DNA of 34,098 bases from B73-G16 sp964611295 (GCA_964611295.1 CAZSWV010000014.1:1-34098); one strand, 5' to 3'. Counted from the first letter of the stretch, positions 1 to 9,600 are shown. Notes: generated by a model not told the origin, from the letters alone. Translations and numbers: made by a program.

Positions 1-781
1 GAAAGAAATCCATACTTTCAGTCAGTCCCTAAACCCGAGGTATGGATAAATGTCCCTAAAAGGGATATGTGTCTATGCTGAGGGATACTCTAAATTTGCG
101 CCTGCCCCTTTTGGAAGCAGCGTAGGTTCTTGTGACATGGTTTTGGATGTACACCTTGGGCTTTACACTAACCCCCTGAAGAAAACCAAATAGGACCTCT
201 TGTCAAGAGCCATGGCTGTTTCCACGGGCCTTTTCATGGGAGCACGGAGGTTAAGTTGGGGCCTGAAGAAGTTATAAAAAGGAGCAGGTGAAAGTTTTGT
301 AAAAAGGGAGAAGATTACGGCCGTATCCAGCTGGGGAAATTCCGTAAGACCTTTAGACGGGTTATCTAGGACCGTCTCTCAAAGGGCATCTTTTCAAAAA
401 CGCGTAGCTTGGTGGCCTAAATCCCCGACGAATGCAGGGATTTTCCCTTTGTGCGTGAGACAGCCCTATTAGGGATATAAAGCGCAGTAGAACCTTTTGA
501 GATACGAAGCCCCTTACCGCTAGTAGCGGAATGGCAAGAACTATTAGCACCCGTGTCTGTGGAGGAGCCTATAACTTTGGTTGAGCCAGGTGATTTCAGC
601 CTAAGTTCAGGAGGCGTTATGCGAGCTTGATACCTTAAGGGAGGTGCTCGAAATCCTTCTTGGAGGCGTGCGAGGGCTTTTGTCTGCGCGTTTTTATTCC
701 GCGGTCCACCGCCAAGGCTTTTTCAGTTTCAAGCGCTGCGAGGGGCAAGGTCTTGGGCTTAAGGTGGTAAAATATCTCCTG
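1..781. other. Gene-free stretch with several short palindromes
   Basis: I see no convincing gene here. Reading frames on both strands are broken or short. The longest plus-strand frame without a stop that I followed by eye runs from about 481 to 629 and has no recognisable motif. The stretch contains several perfect or near-perfect inverted repeats: 52-64 (5-bp arms), 197-209 (6-bp arms, 1-nt centre), 316-325 (10-bp palindrome), 355-377 (6-bp arms, 11-nt loop), 419-443 (7-bp arms, 11-nt loop) and 517-529 (6-bp arms, 1-nt centre). This could be a structured RNA, an operator region or a decayed insertion element. I cannot tell which. It must also hold the promoter of the protease gene downstream. 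Confidence 0.4.
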
Positions 782-1837
782 ATGAGGTGGAAGGGCTTTA
801 TCTTCAGAAGGCCCTACTTAGTTCTACTTGCCCTGCTTTTAGGCTGTGTCCCTTCCCTTCCTACGCCGGAGCTTCCCAAGGAGGTGGTCGAGGCCGAAAG
901 GCTCAGGCAGAGAAAGCTTGCCCTTTTTGCCTACCTTGACAGGCTTGAGAGGCTTCTGCGGGTATCGGACAGACTCCTCATTGCCGCTTCTCCTTTCTGC
1001 AAGGACCAAAGGCCTGTTTTCGGCTTTTCGGTCCATGACAGGACCTGTTACAGGGAAGAAGATTTGGGGCTCCTTTCGGAGAGGTTCAGGATTGGCGATG
1101 GGATCACGGTCTGGTACGTACATCCCGAACTCCCCGCTGGAGTGGCCGGTCTCAGGCCCAATGACAGGATCTTAAAGGTGAACTCAAGGGAGCCAAGGGG
1201 GATAAAGGAGTTCGTGGAGGTCCTAAGGAGTTCTTATGAGCTCGAACTGGTAGTGGAGAGGGAGGGAGAGGTCCTCCACTTAAGGGTCCAGGCCCAAAGA
1301 GGGTGCAACTGTGAGGTGCACTTGGTACAAGACGACTCGCTTAACGCCTGGGCTGCTCCAGGAGGTAAGGTCTACGTGACTACAGGTCTGATGAGGTTCA
1401 TCCACGATGAGGACGAGCTGGCCTTTGTCCTAGGGCACGAGCTTTCACACCACGTCCTTGGGCACCTCGCCAAAAGGACGGTAAACGTACTGCTTGGGAC
1501 CCTCCTTGACGTCCTTGTCTCAGGGGTAAGTGGTGTGCCGACCCGAGGTGTCTTTCAGCAACTAGGCGCCCTCGTGTTCTCCGAGGAGTTCGAAAAGGAG
1601 GCCGATTACCTCGGTACATACCTGGCAGCCAGGGCCGGTTACGATGTGAGAAAGGCCCCCGACTTCTGGAGGCGAATGGCCGTTGAGTTCCCACAGGCCA
1701 TATCGAAGGCCTTCCTCGCCACCCATCCCAGTACCCCCGAGAGGTTCACCTTGGTGGAGAAGGCCGTAGAGGAGATAGAACGCAAAAGGCAGACGGGAGA
1801 GGAACTTGTGCCCACAAAGCTCAAAAAGCACCCTTAA
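782..1837 (+). CDS. M48-family zinc metalloprotease lipoprotein with PDZ-like domain
   Basis: Predicted periplasm-facing, membrane-anchored zinc protease of the M48 (BepA/YfgC/LoiP-like) group, which acts in envelope protein quality control. Using the ATG at 782 (351 aa), the protein begins with a basic stretch and a hydrophobic segment ending in a lipobox (LLGC, Cys22), so it is probably a lipoprotein. A PDZ-like segment spans about residues 109-174. The zinc motif HELSH has ligands His219 and His223 with catalytic Glu220, and the third ligand is probably Glu273 in the EKEAD motif. The frame stays open upstream to a GTG at 644, but the export signal would then be buried at residue 47, so 782 is preferred even though its ribosome site is weak. 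Unlike BepA it has no C-terminal TPR. It is followed closely by the PerR-type regulator and may share its transcript. Confidence 0.85.
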   Translation: MRWKGFIFRRPYLVLLALLLGCVPSLPTPELPKEVVEAERLRQRKLALFAYLDRLERLLRVSDRLLIAASPFCKDQRPVFGFSVHDRTCYREEDLGLLSERFRIGDGITVWYVHPELPAGVAGLRPNDRILKVNSREPRGIKEFVEVLRSSYELELVVEREGEVLHLRVQAQRGCNCEVHLVQDDSLNAWAAPGGKVYVTTGLMRFIHDEDELAFVLGHELSHHVLGHLAKRTVNVLLGTLLDVLVSGVSGVPTRGVFQQLGALVFSEEFEKEADYLGTYLAARAGYDVRKAPDFWRRMAVEFPQAISKAFLATHPSTPERFTLVEKAVEEIERKRQTGEELVPTKLKKHP

Positions 1838-1890
1838 GGATGAACTTTCCTCTAGACAAAAAGGGATTCTCAGCTGATAATAAGCACATC

Positions 1891-2358
1891 ATGGAACCAA
1901 AGGACAGGATAAAGGACCTGATGGAAGAGCTTTCGGGCAAAGGTGTCCGATGGACCATCCAGAGGTATGCCGTCCTTGAGTACCTATACACCCACAGGAC
2001 CCATCCCACTGCAGAGGAGATCTTCCGTGCCCTAAAGAGGCAGTTCCCTGCCATCTCAAAGGCCACTGTCTACAATACCTTGGAGCTTCTCAAACAGTAC
2101 GGCCTTGTGCGCGAGCTCTATCTGGAGAAGGAGAGGGCAAGGTATGACTTCGAGGTTGCCCCTCACTTTCACCTGGTCTGTAGGTCATGTGGTGGGATAT
2201 ACGACCTTGGCCTTTCCGCCCCTTCAGTCCCTAAGGAAGTAGATGGGCATGTGGTCGAGGACGTGATGTACTGTGCCTTTGGGGTCTGTGCGGAGTGTAG
2301 GTCCAAGGCGGAACAGCAGGAAGCCCTCTCAGGCCCTCAAGGCACCCGAAGGCCTTAA
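1891..2358 (+). CDS. perR: Fur-family peroxide-type regulator (PerR-like)
   Basis: Fur-superfamily metal-dependent DNA-binding repressor, 155 aa from the ATG at 1891. Aligned from memory with Bacillus PerR, the five PerR regulatory-site residues are present: His38, Asp86, His92, His94 and Asp105. The Asp at 105, where Fur proteins have Glu, argues for peroxide sensing rather than iron sensing. Structural zinc cysteines are the CxxC pairs 97/100 and 133/136. The winged-helix signature near residues 50-70 includes the usual ATVYNTL segment. The frame is also open from an ATG at 1840, 3 nt after the protease stop, but that adds 17 residues with no counterpart in the family. The start at 1891 matches family length, though no clear ribosome site precedes it. 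The regulon is unknown, and autoregulation with the neighbouring protease and transporter genes is possible. Confidence 0.85.
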   Translation: MEPKDRIKDLMEELSGKGVRWTIQRYAVLEYLYTHRTHPTAEEIFRALKRQFPAISKATVYNTLELLKQYGLVRELYLEKERARYDFEVAPHFHLVCRSCGGIYDLGLSAPSVPKEVDGHVVEDVMYCAFGVCAECRSKAEQQEALSGPQGTRRP

Positions 2359-2388
2359 AGCCCCAAAGAGGTCCTAGGTAGAAGGCCC

Positions 2389-3534
2389 ATGCGCCTTATC
2401 GTCCTGCTTGGGCTTGTTAGCCTCTTTTCAGACATCACCTACGAAGGGGCCAGGGGGATCCTTGGGCCCTACCTCGGGCTCCTAGGGGCAAGTGCCCTAG
2501 CGGTAGGCTTTGTAGCCGGTCTTGGCGAGCTTCTTGGCTATGGGCTGAGGCTCCTTTCGGGCTGGTTTGCAGACAAGAGCAGGGCCCATTGGTCTGTTGC
2601 CGCAGTGGGTTATGTGGTAAACCTCCTTTCGGTTCCGACCTTGGCCCTTACAGGTTCATGGCATCAGGCAGCAGTTCTCGTAGCCTTGGAGAGGACCGGC
2701 AAGGCCATAAGGACCCCCTCCAGGGACACCATCCTTTCCTGCGCTGCCTCAGGGGGCAGAAGGGGCTTAGGCTTCGGCATACACGAGGCGCTTGACCAGA
2801 TAGGAGCTGTGATCGGCCCCCTTGCGGTGGGATGGGTCATGAAGCTTGGAGGCAGCTACCGGGATGCCTTTGCCCTTTTGGGGATCCCCGCGGTCCTGGC
2901 CCTTTTTGCCCTTTGGACGGCAAGGAGGTCGTATCCTCACGCCATCGAGCCTGAGGGCAGAGATGCCTTGAGGACGGAAAAGGGCTTCCCAAAGGGTTTT
3001 TGGCTCTACATGATCCCCATGGGGCTTATCGGAGCGGGTTTCCCCGACTTTGCCCTCATAGGTTACCACCTTGGGAAGACGGCGATAGTCCCCGTGCACC
3101 TCATCCCTTACCTTTACGCCCTCGCCATGGGGGTGGATGCCCTTTGTGCTTTGGCCTTTGGGTGGCTCTTTGACAAAAAAGGCGTAAAGGTAATGGCCCT
3201 TTCGGCCGTGGGTTCAGCCCTCTGCCTGCCCCTGGCCTTTTCTCACAATACGGGCCTTCTGGCCCTAGGGGTGGTCCTCTGGGGGATGGGGATGGGGGTT
3301 ATAGATTCTGTGGCAAAGGCCGTGGTGGCAGAGCTCCTCCCCTTTGAGAAGCGGGGGACGGGCTATGGGATTTTTTACACCGCCTTCGGGCTTTCTTGGT
3401 TCCTAGGGAGTCTCCTCCTTGGGGCCCTTTACAAAGAGGTATCAGCAGGGGCAGCAGCCCTTTGTTCCCTTGGGCTCATAGCTGCCTCTGTACCTTTACT
3501 GCTCTGGCTTAAAGACATAACGCCCCGTCCTTAA
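2389..3534 (+). CDS. Major facilitator superfamily transporter
   Basis: Integral inner-membrane MFS permease of 381 aa, made largely of hydrophobic segments consistent with about 12 helices. The loop after the second helix carries an MFS motif-A-like sequence (GWFADKSRAHW, residues 58-68). The segment ERTGKAIRTPSRD in the first half, and a conserved HEALDQIGAVIGPL stretch after it, place it in a widespread prokaryotic MFS subfamily without an established substrate. It starts 30 nt after the PerR-like gene on the same strand with an AGAAGG ribosome site, so protease, regulator and transporter may form one operon. If the regulator controls the run, this could be a stress-linked exporter, but that is inference. 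Its stop overlaps the last codon of the convergent zinc-ribbon gene. Confidence 0.85.
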   Translation: MRLIVLLGLVSLFSDITYEGARGILGPYLGLLGASALAVGFVAGLGELLGYGLRLLSGWFADKSRAHWSVAAVGYVVNLLSVPTLALTGSWHQAAVLVALERTGKAIRTPSRDTILSCAASGGRRGLGFGIHEALDQIGAVIGPLAVGWVMKLGGSYRDAFALLGIPAVLALFALWTARRSYPHAIEPEGRDALRTEKGFPKGFWLYMIPMGLIGAGFPDFALIGYHLGKTAIVPVHLIPYLYALAMGVDALCALAFGWLFDKKGVKVMALSAVGSALCLPLAFSHNTGLLALGVVLWGMGMGVIDSVAKAVVAELLPFEKRGTGYGIFYTAFGLSWFLGSLLLGALYKEVSAGAAALCSLGLIAASVPLLLWLKDITPRP

Positions 3535-3725
3535 GGTAGGGCATCTCCGAAAAGGCCCGATATGTAAAGGGAGCATTCCTCACATAAAGGACCGCTGGGT
3601 CCGTGTACCCAGCCCTCAGGTAGGTCCCCTCCTTCTGGGACAGGGGAGGTGTTCTTACAGATGACACAGCGGGCCTCTTTGGTAGATCCGAAGAGTTCCT
3701 CAAGGTGTTGGTCCTTTACGTCCAT
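3531..3725 (-). CDS. Small zinc-ribbon protein (64 aa), function unknown
   Basis: Short predicted protein with two CxxC pairs, Cys20/Cys23 (CVIC) and Cys48/Cys51 (CEEC), separated by a proline- and glycine-rich loop. This is the arrangement of a treble-clef or ribbon zinc site. It lies antisense between the MFS gene and trpB2. Its stop overlaps the MFS stop, and the rest falls in the otherwise non-coding gap before trpB2 once that gene is started at its strong ribosome site (3804). The overlapping frame on the same strand lacks such a pattern. The ribosome site upstream of the ATG is weak. I do not recognise a named family. The paired cysteines and acidic N-terminus make it likely to be real, but a chance frame cannot be excluded. 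Confidence 0.5.
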   Translation of the reverse strand: MDVKDQHLEELFGSTKEARCVICKNTSPVPEGGDLPEGWVHGPSGPLCEECSLYISGLFGDALP

Positions 3726-3803
3726 ATGGGAAGTCTTTTCTTGTTTTTTCCTTTGGGCTTCTGTTATTTTTTAGCAGAATTTTCTCAAGTAAAGGAGGGT
3801 ATC

Positions 3804-5090
3804 TTGAAGGTGATACTTGACCAAAGGCAGTTGCCAAGGAGGTGGTTTAACATCGTCCCCTATCTCCCCAAACCCTTGGACCCTCCCCTTGACCCTGAGA
3901 CCGGTAAGCCAGTAGGTCCGGAGAAGCTCCTCGCCATATTCCCCGAACCGCTGATAGAGCAAGAGATTTCCGATAAGGAATGGATCGACATACCTGAGGA
4001 GGTCCTGCGGGTTTACAGCCTCTGGAGGCCAACGCCCCTTCAGCGTGCCGAAAACCTCGAAAGGTTCCTCGGCACGCGCTGCAAGGTCTTTTACAAAAAC
4101 GAAAGCGTCTCCCCACCTGGAAGTCACAAACCCAACACGGCAGTCGCCCAGGCTTACTACAATAAGATCTCAGGGGTGAAGAGGCTTACCACAGAGACCG
4201 GTGCTGGACAGTGGGGGAGCGCCCTTGCGTTTTCCTGTCAGTTCTTCGGCCTGGAGTGCGAGGTCTATATGGTCCGTGCTAGCTATAAGCAGAAGCCCTA
4301 CCGCAGGACCATGATGGAGATATGGGGAGCAAAGGTGATACCTTCTCCAAGCCCCAATACTAGGTCCGGGTTGAAATTCTACCAGGAGGATCCGGAACAC
4401 CCAGGAAGCCTCGGTATCGCCATAAGCGAGGCCATAGAAAGGGCCCTTGGGTCGGAGGATACCAAGTATTCCCTTGGGAGCGTCCTGAACCACGTCCTTT
4501 TACACCAGACCGTGATAGGCCTTGAGGCCAAGATGCAGATGGAGCTCCTCGGCCTTTACCCGGACTACGTTATCGGATGTGTGGGAGGAGGGAGTAACTT
4601 TTCGGGCCTGGCCTTCCCCTTTCTAAAGGACAAGCTCACCGGCGAAAAGCCCCAAACGGAGTTTATAGCCGTCGAACCTGTGGCATGTCCCACCTTGACA
4701 CGTGGGCAATACCGCTATGACTATGGGGACACGGCAGGGCTTACGCCCCTTCTGAAGATGTACACCCTTGGGCACGACTTCATCCCCTCACCTATCCATG
4801 CGGGTGGCCTTAGGTACCACGGGGATGCCCCGCTGCTTTGCCTCCTTTACCACGAAGGCTATATTTCAGCAGCTGCTTATGAGCAAAAGGAGGTCTTCGA
4901 GGCCGCTGTGCTCTTTGCACGGACAGAAGGGATAATCCCTGCCCCAGAGTCAGCCCATGCCATAAAAAAGGCCATAGATCTAGCCCTTGAGCACAAGGAC
5001 GAGGAGAAGGTGATCCTCTTCAACCTCTCCGGCCACGGATACTTGGACCTTGCGGCCTACGAGGCCTTCCTTGGGGGACGCTTGGCTTAG
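3804..5090 (+). CDS. trpB2: TrpB2-type tryptophan synthase beta-like PLP enzyme
   Basis: Fold-type II PLP enzyme of the TrpB2 group (428 aa), which in characterised relatives condenses indole, or possibly phosphoserine and indole, with serine to give tryptophan without a tight TrpA partner. The PLP lysine is Lys109 in the GSHKPNT motif. The catalytic glutamate is Glu131 in ETGAGQWG. The phosphate-binding loop is GGGSN (261-265). The N-terminal segment with WFNIVPYLPKP is the TrpB2-specific extension. The frame is open from 3705, but AGGAGG at 3793-3798 lies 5 nt before a TTG at 3804, and that start matches family N-termini; a GTG at 3810 is the alternative. The longer start would also run over the antisense zinc-ribbon gene. 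No trpA or other trp gene is in the window. The stop is 4 nt from the convergent sugar transferase stop. Confidence 0.9.
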   Translation: MKVILDQRQLPRRWFNIVPYLPKPLDPPLDPETGKPVGPEKLLAIFPEPLIEQEISDKEWIDIPEEVLRVYSLWRPTPLQRAENLERFLGTRCKVFYKNESVSPPGSHKPNTAVAQAYYNKISGVKRLTTETGAGQWGSALAFSCQFFGLECEVYMVRASYKQKPYRRTMMEIWGAKVIPSPSPNTRSGLKFYQEDPEHPGSLGIAISEAIERALGSEDTKYSLGSVLNHVLLHQTVIGLEAKMQMELLGLYPDYVIGCVGGGSNFSGLAFPFLKDKLTGEKPQTEFIAVEPVACPTLTRGQYRYDYGDTAGLTPLLKMYTLGHDFIPSPIHAGGLRYHGDAPLLCLLYHEGYISAAAYEQKEVFEAAVLFARTEGIIPAPESAHAIKKAIDLALEHKDEEKVILFNLSGHGYLDLAAYEAFLGGRLA

Positions 5091-5094
5091 AGCC

Positions 5095-6486
5095 CTAACG
5101 GCCCCGGAAGGTCACTGTGTCGATGATGGTCTTTGCGAGGATGAGCAGGTCAAGCCATAGGGACCAGTGTTTAATGTAGTAGAGGTCGTATTGGAGCTTG
5201 ATGAGGGAATCCTCCTTTGAGGCCGCATAGCCGTATTTGACAAGTCCCCACCCTGCCATCCCCGGCTTTGCGGCGTGCCTCAAGGGGAAAAAGGGGATCT
5301 CTTGGGTGAGCTCTCTTACGAACTCGGGCCTTTCTGGCCTTGGGCCGACTACGCTCATCTCCCCCTTGAGGATGTTGAAAAGCTGGGGGAACTCGTCAAG
5401 GTGCGTCTTGCGCAAAAGGCGTCCTACACGCGTAACCCTTGGGTCCCCCTTTTGGGCCCATTGGGGGCCGTGTCTTTCTGCATCTGGGACCATGGTCCTC
5501 AGCTTGTAAAGCTTAAAGGGCCTACCCCCCCTCCCTACACGCCATTGGGTGTAAAAGATGGGACCGGGGGAGTCCAAGTAAATGGCCAGGGCCAAAAGGG
5601 GCAAAAGGGGCAAAAAGAAGGCAAGGCCAAAGGCGGCCAAGGCCACATCCATCATCCTCTTTACGGCCCTGTTGATGGGCTTTGTCAGCGGGTGGTCAAA
5701 GGGCATAGCTACATGCCACATACCGTCCACAAACTCCACAGCTACCCGACCTGTGAGCCTTTCATAGAGGGAGGCCATGGGTATCACTTCCGCCCCTAGG
5801 CTTAAACAGTCCACAAGTATCTGCAGTAGCTCCCCATCAGGTTCCCCACCGAAGGCAAGGACAAGGGTATCTGCTTCTCCCCTTGCGACAAGTTCCAGAA
5901 TGGCTTTCCTGTCTCCAAGTAGCGGCAATTGAGGAAGGTCTCCCTCCATAGAGGGACCTTCTTTGATGAAACCCAGTAGCTCGAAATGCCTACTATGGGC
6001 GGCAAGCAGTTGGGCTATGGTCCTTGCAGACAACCCTGTTCCAAGGATTAATACCTTCTTCTTGAAACGGGGATGGCCAAAGAGGAACCACACCAAGGAC
6101 CTTTGAGAAACAAGGAAGACCAAAGGGATGAGAAATTCCAAGAAAAGATAGGACCTCCTTGAAGGAAGGGGAGGGCTTATGTATGGGATGAGGATAAATA
6201 AGCCAAAGGCGACCAAATAAGCCGTTACCGCCCTCTTTAAGAAGCCCTTAAATTCGGCCTCTGCCCCCGGTCCATAGGCGTCAAAGGCATGCGCCCAGAG
6301 GATCCATAGGAAACAGAAAAGCAAAAACCAATGGGGGTTCCCCAACAGCAGACCAGGGCCAAAGGGAAGCGAAAAGCGGAGGGAAAGGCCAAGGAGAAGC
6401 CCTACGTTAAGGGCTAAAAGGTCAAAGACAAGGTATATGAGATGCCTTTCCTTAAGGGATAAACCAGGGACTTCTCTCCTTTTCAC
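5095..6486 (-). CDS. Polyprenyl-phosphate sugar-1-phosphate transferase (WcaJ/WbaP type)
   Basis: Predicted inner-membrane initiating glycosyltransferase (463 aa) that moves a sugar-1-phosphate from a nucleotide sugar onto undecaprenyl phosphate, the first step of exopolysaccharide, capsule or O-antigen assembly. The N-terminal ~120 residues hold about four membrane helices. A Rossmann-like CoA-binding-type domain follows (KKVLILGTGLSA, near residue 145). A further membrane segment precedes the catalytic bacterial sugar transferase domain, which starts near KRMMDVALAA and contains DSPGPIFYTQWRVG, KLYKLRTM and the VGPRPERPEF motif. The start is a GTG with only a distant GGTTAGG ribosome site, so the true start could differ by a few codons. 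No other polysaccharide gene lies next to it, so the sugar and product cannot be inferred. Confidence 0.9.
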   Translation of the reverse strand: MKRREVPGLSLKERHLIYLVFDLLALNVGLLLGLSLRFSLPFGPGLLLGNPHWFLLFCFLWILWAHAFDAYGPGAEAEFKGFLKRAVTAYLVAFGLFILIPYISPPLPSRRSYLFLEFLIPLVFLVSQRSLVWFLFGHPRFKKKVLILGTGLSARTIAQLLAAHSRHFELLGFIKEGPSMEGDLPQLPLLGDRKAILELVARGEADTLVLAFGGEPDGELLQILVDCLSLGAEVIPMASLYERLTGRVAVEFVDGMWHVAMPFDHPLTKPINRAVKRMMDVALAAFGLAFFLPLLPLLALAIYLDSPGPIFYTQWRVGRGGRPFKLYKLRTMVPDAERHGPQWAQKGDPRVTRVGRLLRKTHLDEFPQLFNILKGEMSVVGPRPERPEFVRELTQEIPFFPLRHAAKPGMAGWGLVKYGYAASKEDSLIKLQYDLYYIKHWSLWLDLLILAKTIIDTVTFRGR

Positions 6487-6587
6487 AGTTGATATTTACC
6501 TAACCCAGAAGGAACAGGTCAATAAGGCTCATCAATGTAAGTGTGAGAATTGTAGGGATCTTCCATACAGCGCTTCCTGATCGCAGC

Positions 6588-6634
6588 AGGAGACTTTACT
6601 CCTATTGACTTGTTCAACGATTCACAAATATAAT
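6588..6634 (+). promoter_or_regulatory. Strong sigma-70-type promoter of the formate dehydrogenase operon, with adjacent hairpin
   Basis: TTGACT (6605-6610) and a perfect TATAAT (6629-6634) are separated by 18 nt, which predicts transcription starting near 6641 and a leader of about 30 nt before the ATG at 6672. Immediately upstream, 6588-6603 forms an inverted repeat (AGGAG, 6-nt loop, CTCCT) ending 1 nt before the -35 box. This could be a regulator site or a chance hairpin. The ribosome site before the ATG is the GGGGGAGGG run at 6661-6669. Confidence 0.6.
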
Positions 6635-6671
6635 TTTTCATGTCAAAAACGAAAGGCAGGGGGGGAGGGAA

Positions 6672-9600
6672 ATGGACTTTAAACTCACTAGGCGTGAATT
6701 TTTGAAGCTTTCCCTTGGTTCAGCCATCCTTACGGCTGTAGGCCTTGACCTCAAGCCTGTTAAGGCCTATGCCACTCAGCTGAAGACCAAAGACGCCAAG
6801 GAGACGACCACCATCTGTCCCTATTGTTCTGTGGGCTGTGGGATCATCGTGTATGTAAAGGAAGGGAAGGTAGTCGCCACAGAGGGTGATCCCGATCACC
6901 CTATAAATGAAGGCGCGCTGTGTCCGAAGGGCGCATCTTTGATGCAGCTTGCCAATAACCCCTATCGTGAGCTCCATCCCCTCTACCGTGCCCCTTATTC
7001 TGACAAGTGGCAGAAGATCTCCTGGGAGGAGGCCCTTGAGAGGATCGCCAAGCTGGTGAAGCAGACCCGTGACAAATACTTCATCCAGAAGGACCAAAAC
7101 GGCCGTGTGGTCAATAGGCTTGAGGCCATAGCGCATGTAGGTTCAGCAGCCCTTGACAACGAGGAGTGTTACCTACTTCAGAAGTTCTTGAGGGCCCTTG
7201 GTCTTGTCTACATAGAACATCAAGCGCGGGTCTGACACTCGGCGACCGTAGCGGCTCTGGCAGAGTCGTACGGCCGCGGTGCGATGACCAACCACTGGGT
7301 GGATCTGAAGAATGCAGATGTCATCTTGGTTATGGGCGGCAACCCGGCTGAGAACCACCCTGTGTCCATGCGCTGGATCCTCAAGGCCAAGGAGGAGAGG
7401 GGGGCAAAGCTTATTGTCGTAGACCCGAGGTTTACCAGGACGGCGTCAAAGGCTGACCTTTACGTACCGATAAGGCCCGGTACTGACATAGCCTTTTTGG
7501 GCGGGTTGATAAAGTACATCATAGACAATGGCCTCTACTTCAAGGACTATGTGGTCAACTATACGGATGCTTCCTTCTTGGTCGACCCCAACTTCAAACT
7601 ACCCGATGAGCTCGAGGGGGTCTTTTCGGGTTATGATCCCAAGGCCAAAAAGTACGACAAGGCCACATGGAAGTACCAAGTGGATGAAAAAGGCGTGATA
7701 AAGAAGGACCCGACGCTTGAGGATCCTAACTGTGTCTTCCAGCTCCTTAAGCGCCATTACTCCCGTTACACCATCGATTTGGTCCAGAGGATCACAGGTG
7801 CTCCAAGGGATAAGATCCTTAAGGCCTATGAGATCATAGCCTCTACAGGTAAGCCCAACCGTGTGGCCACCAACTGCTATGCCATGGGCTGGACTCAACA
7901 CACGGTTGGGGTTCAGATCATAAGGGCTATGTCCATAGTGCAGTTGCTTTTGGGCAACATAGGGATGGCCGGAGGCGGTATAAATGCCTTAAGGGGCGAG
8001 TCCAACGTCCAGGGCTCTACTGACCAAGGGCTCTTGTTCCACATATTGCCTGGGTATCTACCCACGCCCAAGGCGTCCCAAGTGGACCTCAAGGCCTATG
8101 TGGAGCAGACCACACCGAAGACCAATGAGCCCAAGAGCCTCAACTGGTGGAAGAACAGGCCCAAGTACATCGTGAGCCTCCTCAAGGCCTTTTATGGGGA
8201 AAACGCCACACCCGAAAACGACTTCTGTTATGCCTATCTGCCCAAGCTTGACGACGCCAAGACTTACAGCTGGTACGACATCTTCGACGCCATGTACAAA
8301 GGGGAGATAAAGGGCTTTTTCGCCTGGGGACAGAACCCTGCTTGTTCTTCGGCCAATGCCAATAAGGTCCGAAAGGCCCTGGCCAACCTTGACTGGCTTG
8401 TCTGTGTGAACCTCTGGGACAACGAGACGGCCTCCTTCTGGCGTGGTCCTGGTATGGATCCGAAGAAGGTGAAGACGGAGGTGTTCTTGTTGCCCTGTGC
8501 GGCTTCTATAGAGAAGGAGGGAAGTATCACCAACTCTGGGAGGCTCTTACAGTGGAGGTATAAGGCCGTTGAGCCTCCTGGAGAGGCAAGGCCTGATGCT
8601 GAGATCGTAGACGAGCTCTACCGCAAGATAAGGGCCCTTTACGAGAAAGAGGGAGGGGTCTTCCCTGATCCCATCCTGAAGCTCAAGTGGGGCTATGGTG
8701 ATAAGGGCGTTGACACGAAGCTTGTGGCCAAGGAGATGAACGGCTATTTCACCAGGGACATAGCCGAGCATCCGGTTAACAAGCAGTCTTATAAGAAGGG
8801 CCAGCAGGTGCCGGGTTTCACGCTCCTTCTGGAAGACGGTTCCACTGCATGTGGCAACTGGATCCTATGTGGGTCCTTTACCGATCAGGGGAACATGATG
8901 GCGCGGAGGGGGAAAGAGGACCCTACGGGCCTTGGGCTTTATCCCAACTGGGCTTGGTGCTGGCCGCTTAACCGCAGGATCCTTTACAACCGTGCAAGCG
9001 TCGATCCCGAGGGTAGGCCTTGGGATCCGCAGAGGCCGGTGATAAAGTGGGATCCTGCGGAGAAGAAGTGGGTAGGGGATGTCCCCGACGGGCCACAGCC
9101 TCCTCTGGCGATGGAGGGTGGGGTCCTGCCCTTCATCATGAAGCCCTCGGGTATGGGTACCATTTTCGGAAGTGGCCTAGCCGATGGTCCCTTCCCCACT
9201 TATTATGAGCCTGTGGAGTCGCCCTTCGAGAACCTGCTTTACAAGAAGCAAAGGTATAATCCCATTGCTCGGGTTTACGAGACCCCGGATGACAGGTTTG
9301 TGGTGGGCCTTGATCCGAGGTTCCCGTATGTGGGGACCACCTATAGGGTCACCGAGCACTGGCAAACTGGCGTTATGACCCGCCACATGGACTGGCTTAT
9401 GGAGCTTGAGCCACAGGTGTTTGCGGAGATCGATAGGGAGCTGGCCAAAAAGAAGGGCATAAGGAGTGGAGACAAGGTGATCCTTACAAGCCCGAGGGGT
9501 CGGATCTGGGCCATAGCCATTGTGACCGATAGGATGAGGCCTTTGAGGATCATGGGGAAGACCTGTCACATCATAGGGATACCGTGGCACTACGGATGGC

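Noticed and set aside
362..550. Minus-strand frame of 62 codons near the left end
   Set aside because: No domain or ribosome site; it spans the palindrome-rich non-coding stretch.
5580..5640. Repeat-like run of GGGGCAAAA units
   Set aside because: It is part of the sugar transferase gene and encodes a leucine/proline-rich membrane segment, so the repetition follows from codon use.
5275..5799. Plus-strand open frame of 174 codons
   Set aside because: It is the antisense shadow of the sugar transferase catalytic domain, with no recognisable motif.
7233..7283. Apparent stop codon splitting the formate dehydrogenase gene into a 187-residue and an 812-residue protein
   Set aside because: The stop is a TGA exactly at the selenocysteine position, the frame continues without shift, the residues after it are the conserved active-site context, and a SECIS-like hairpin follows.
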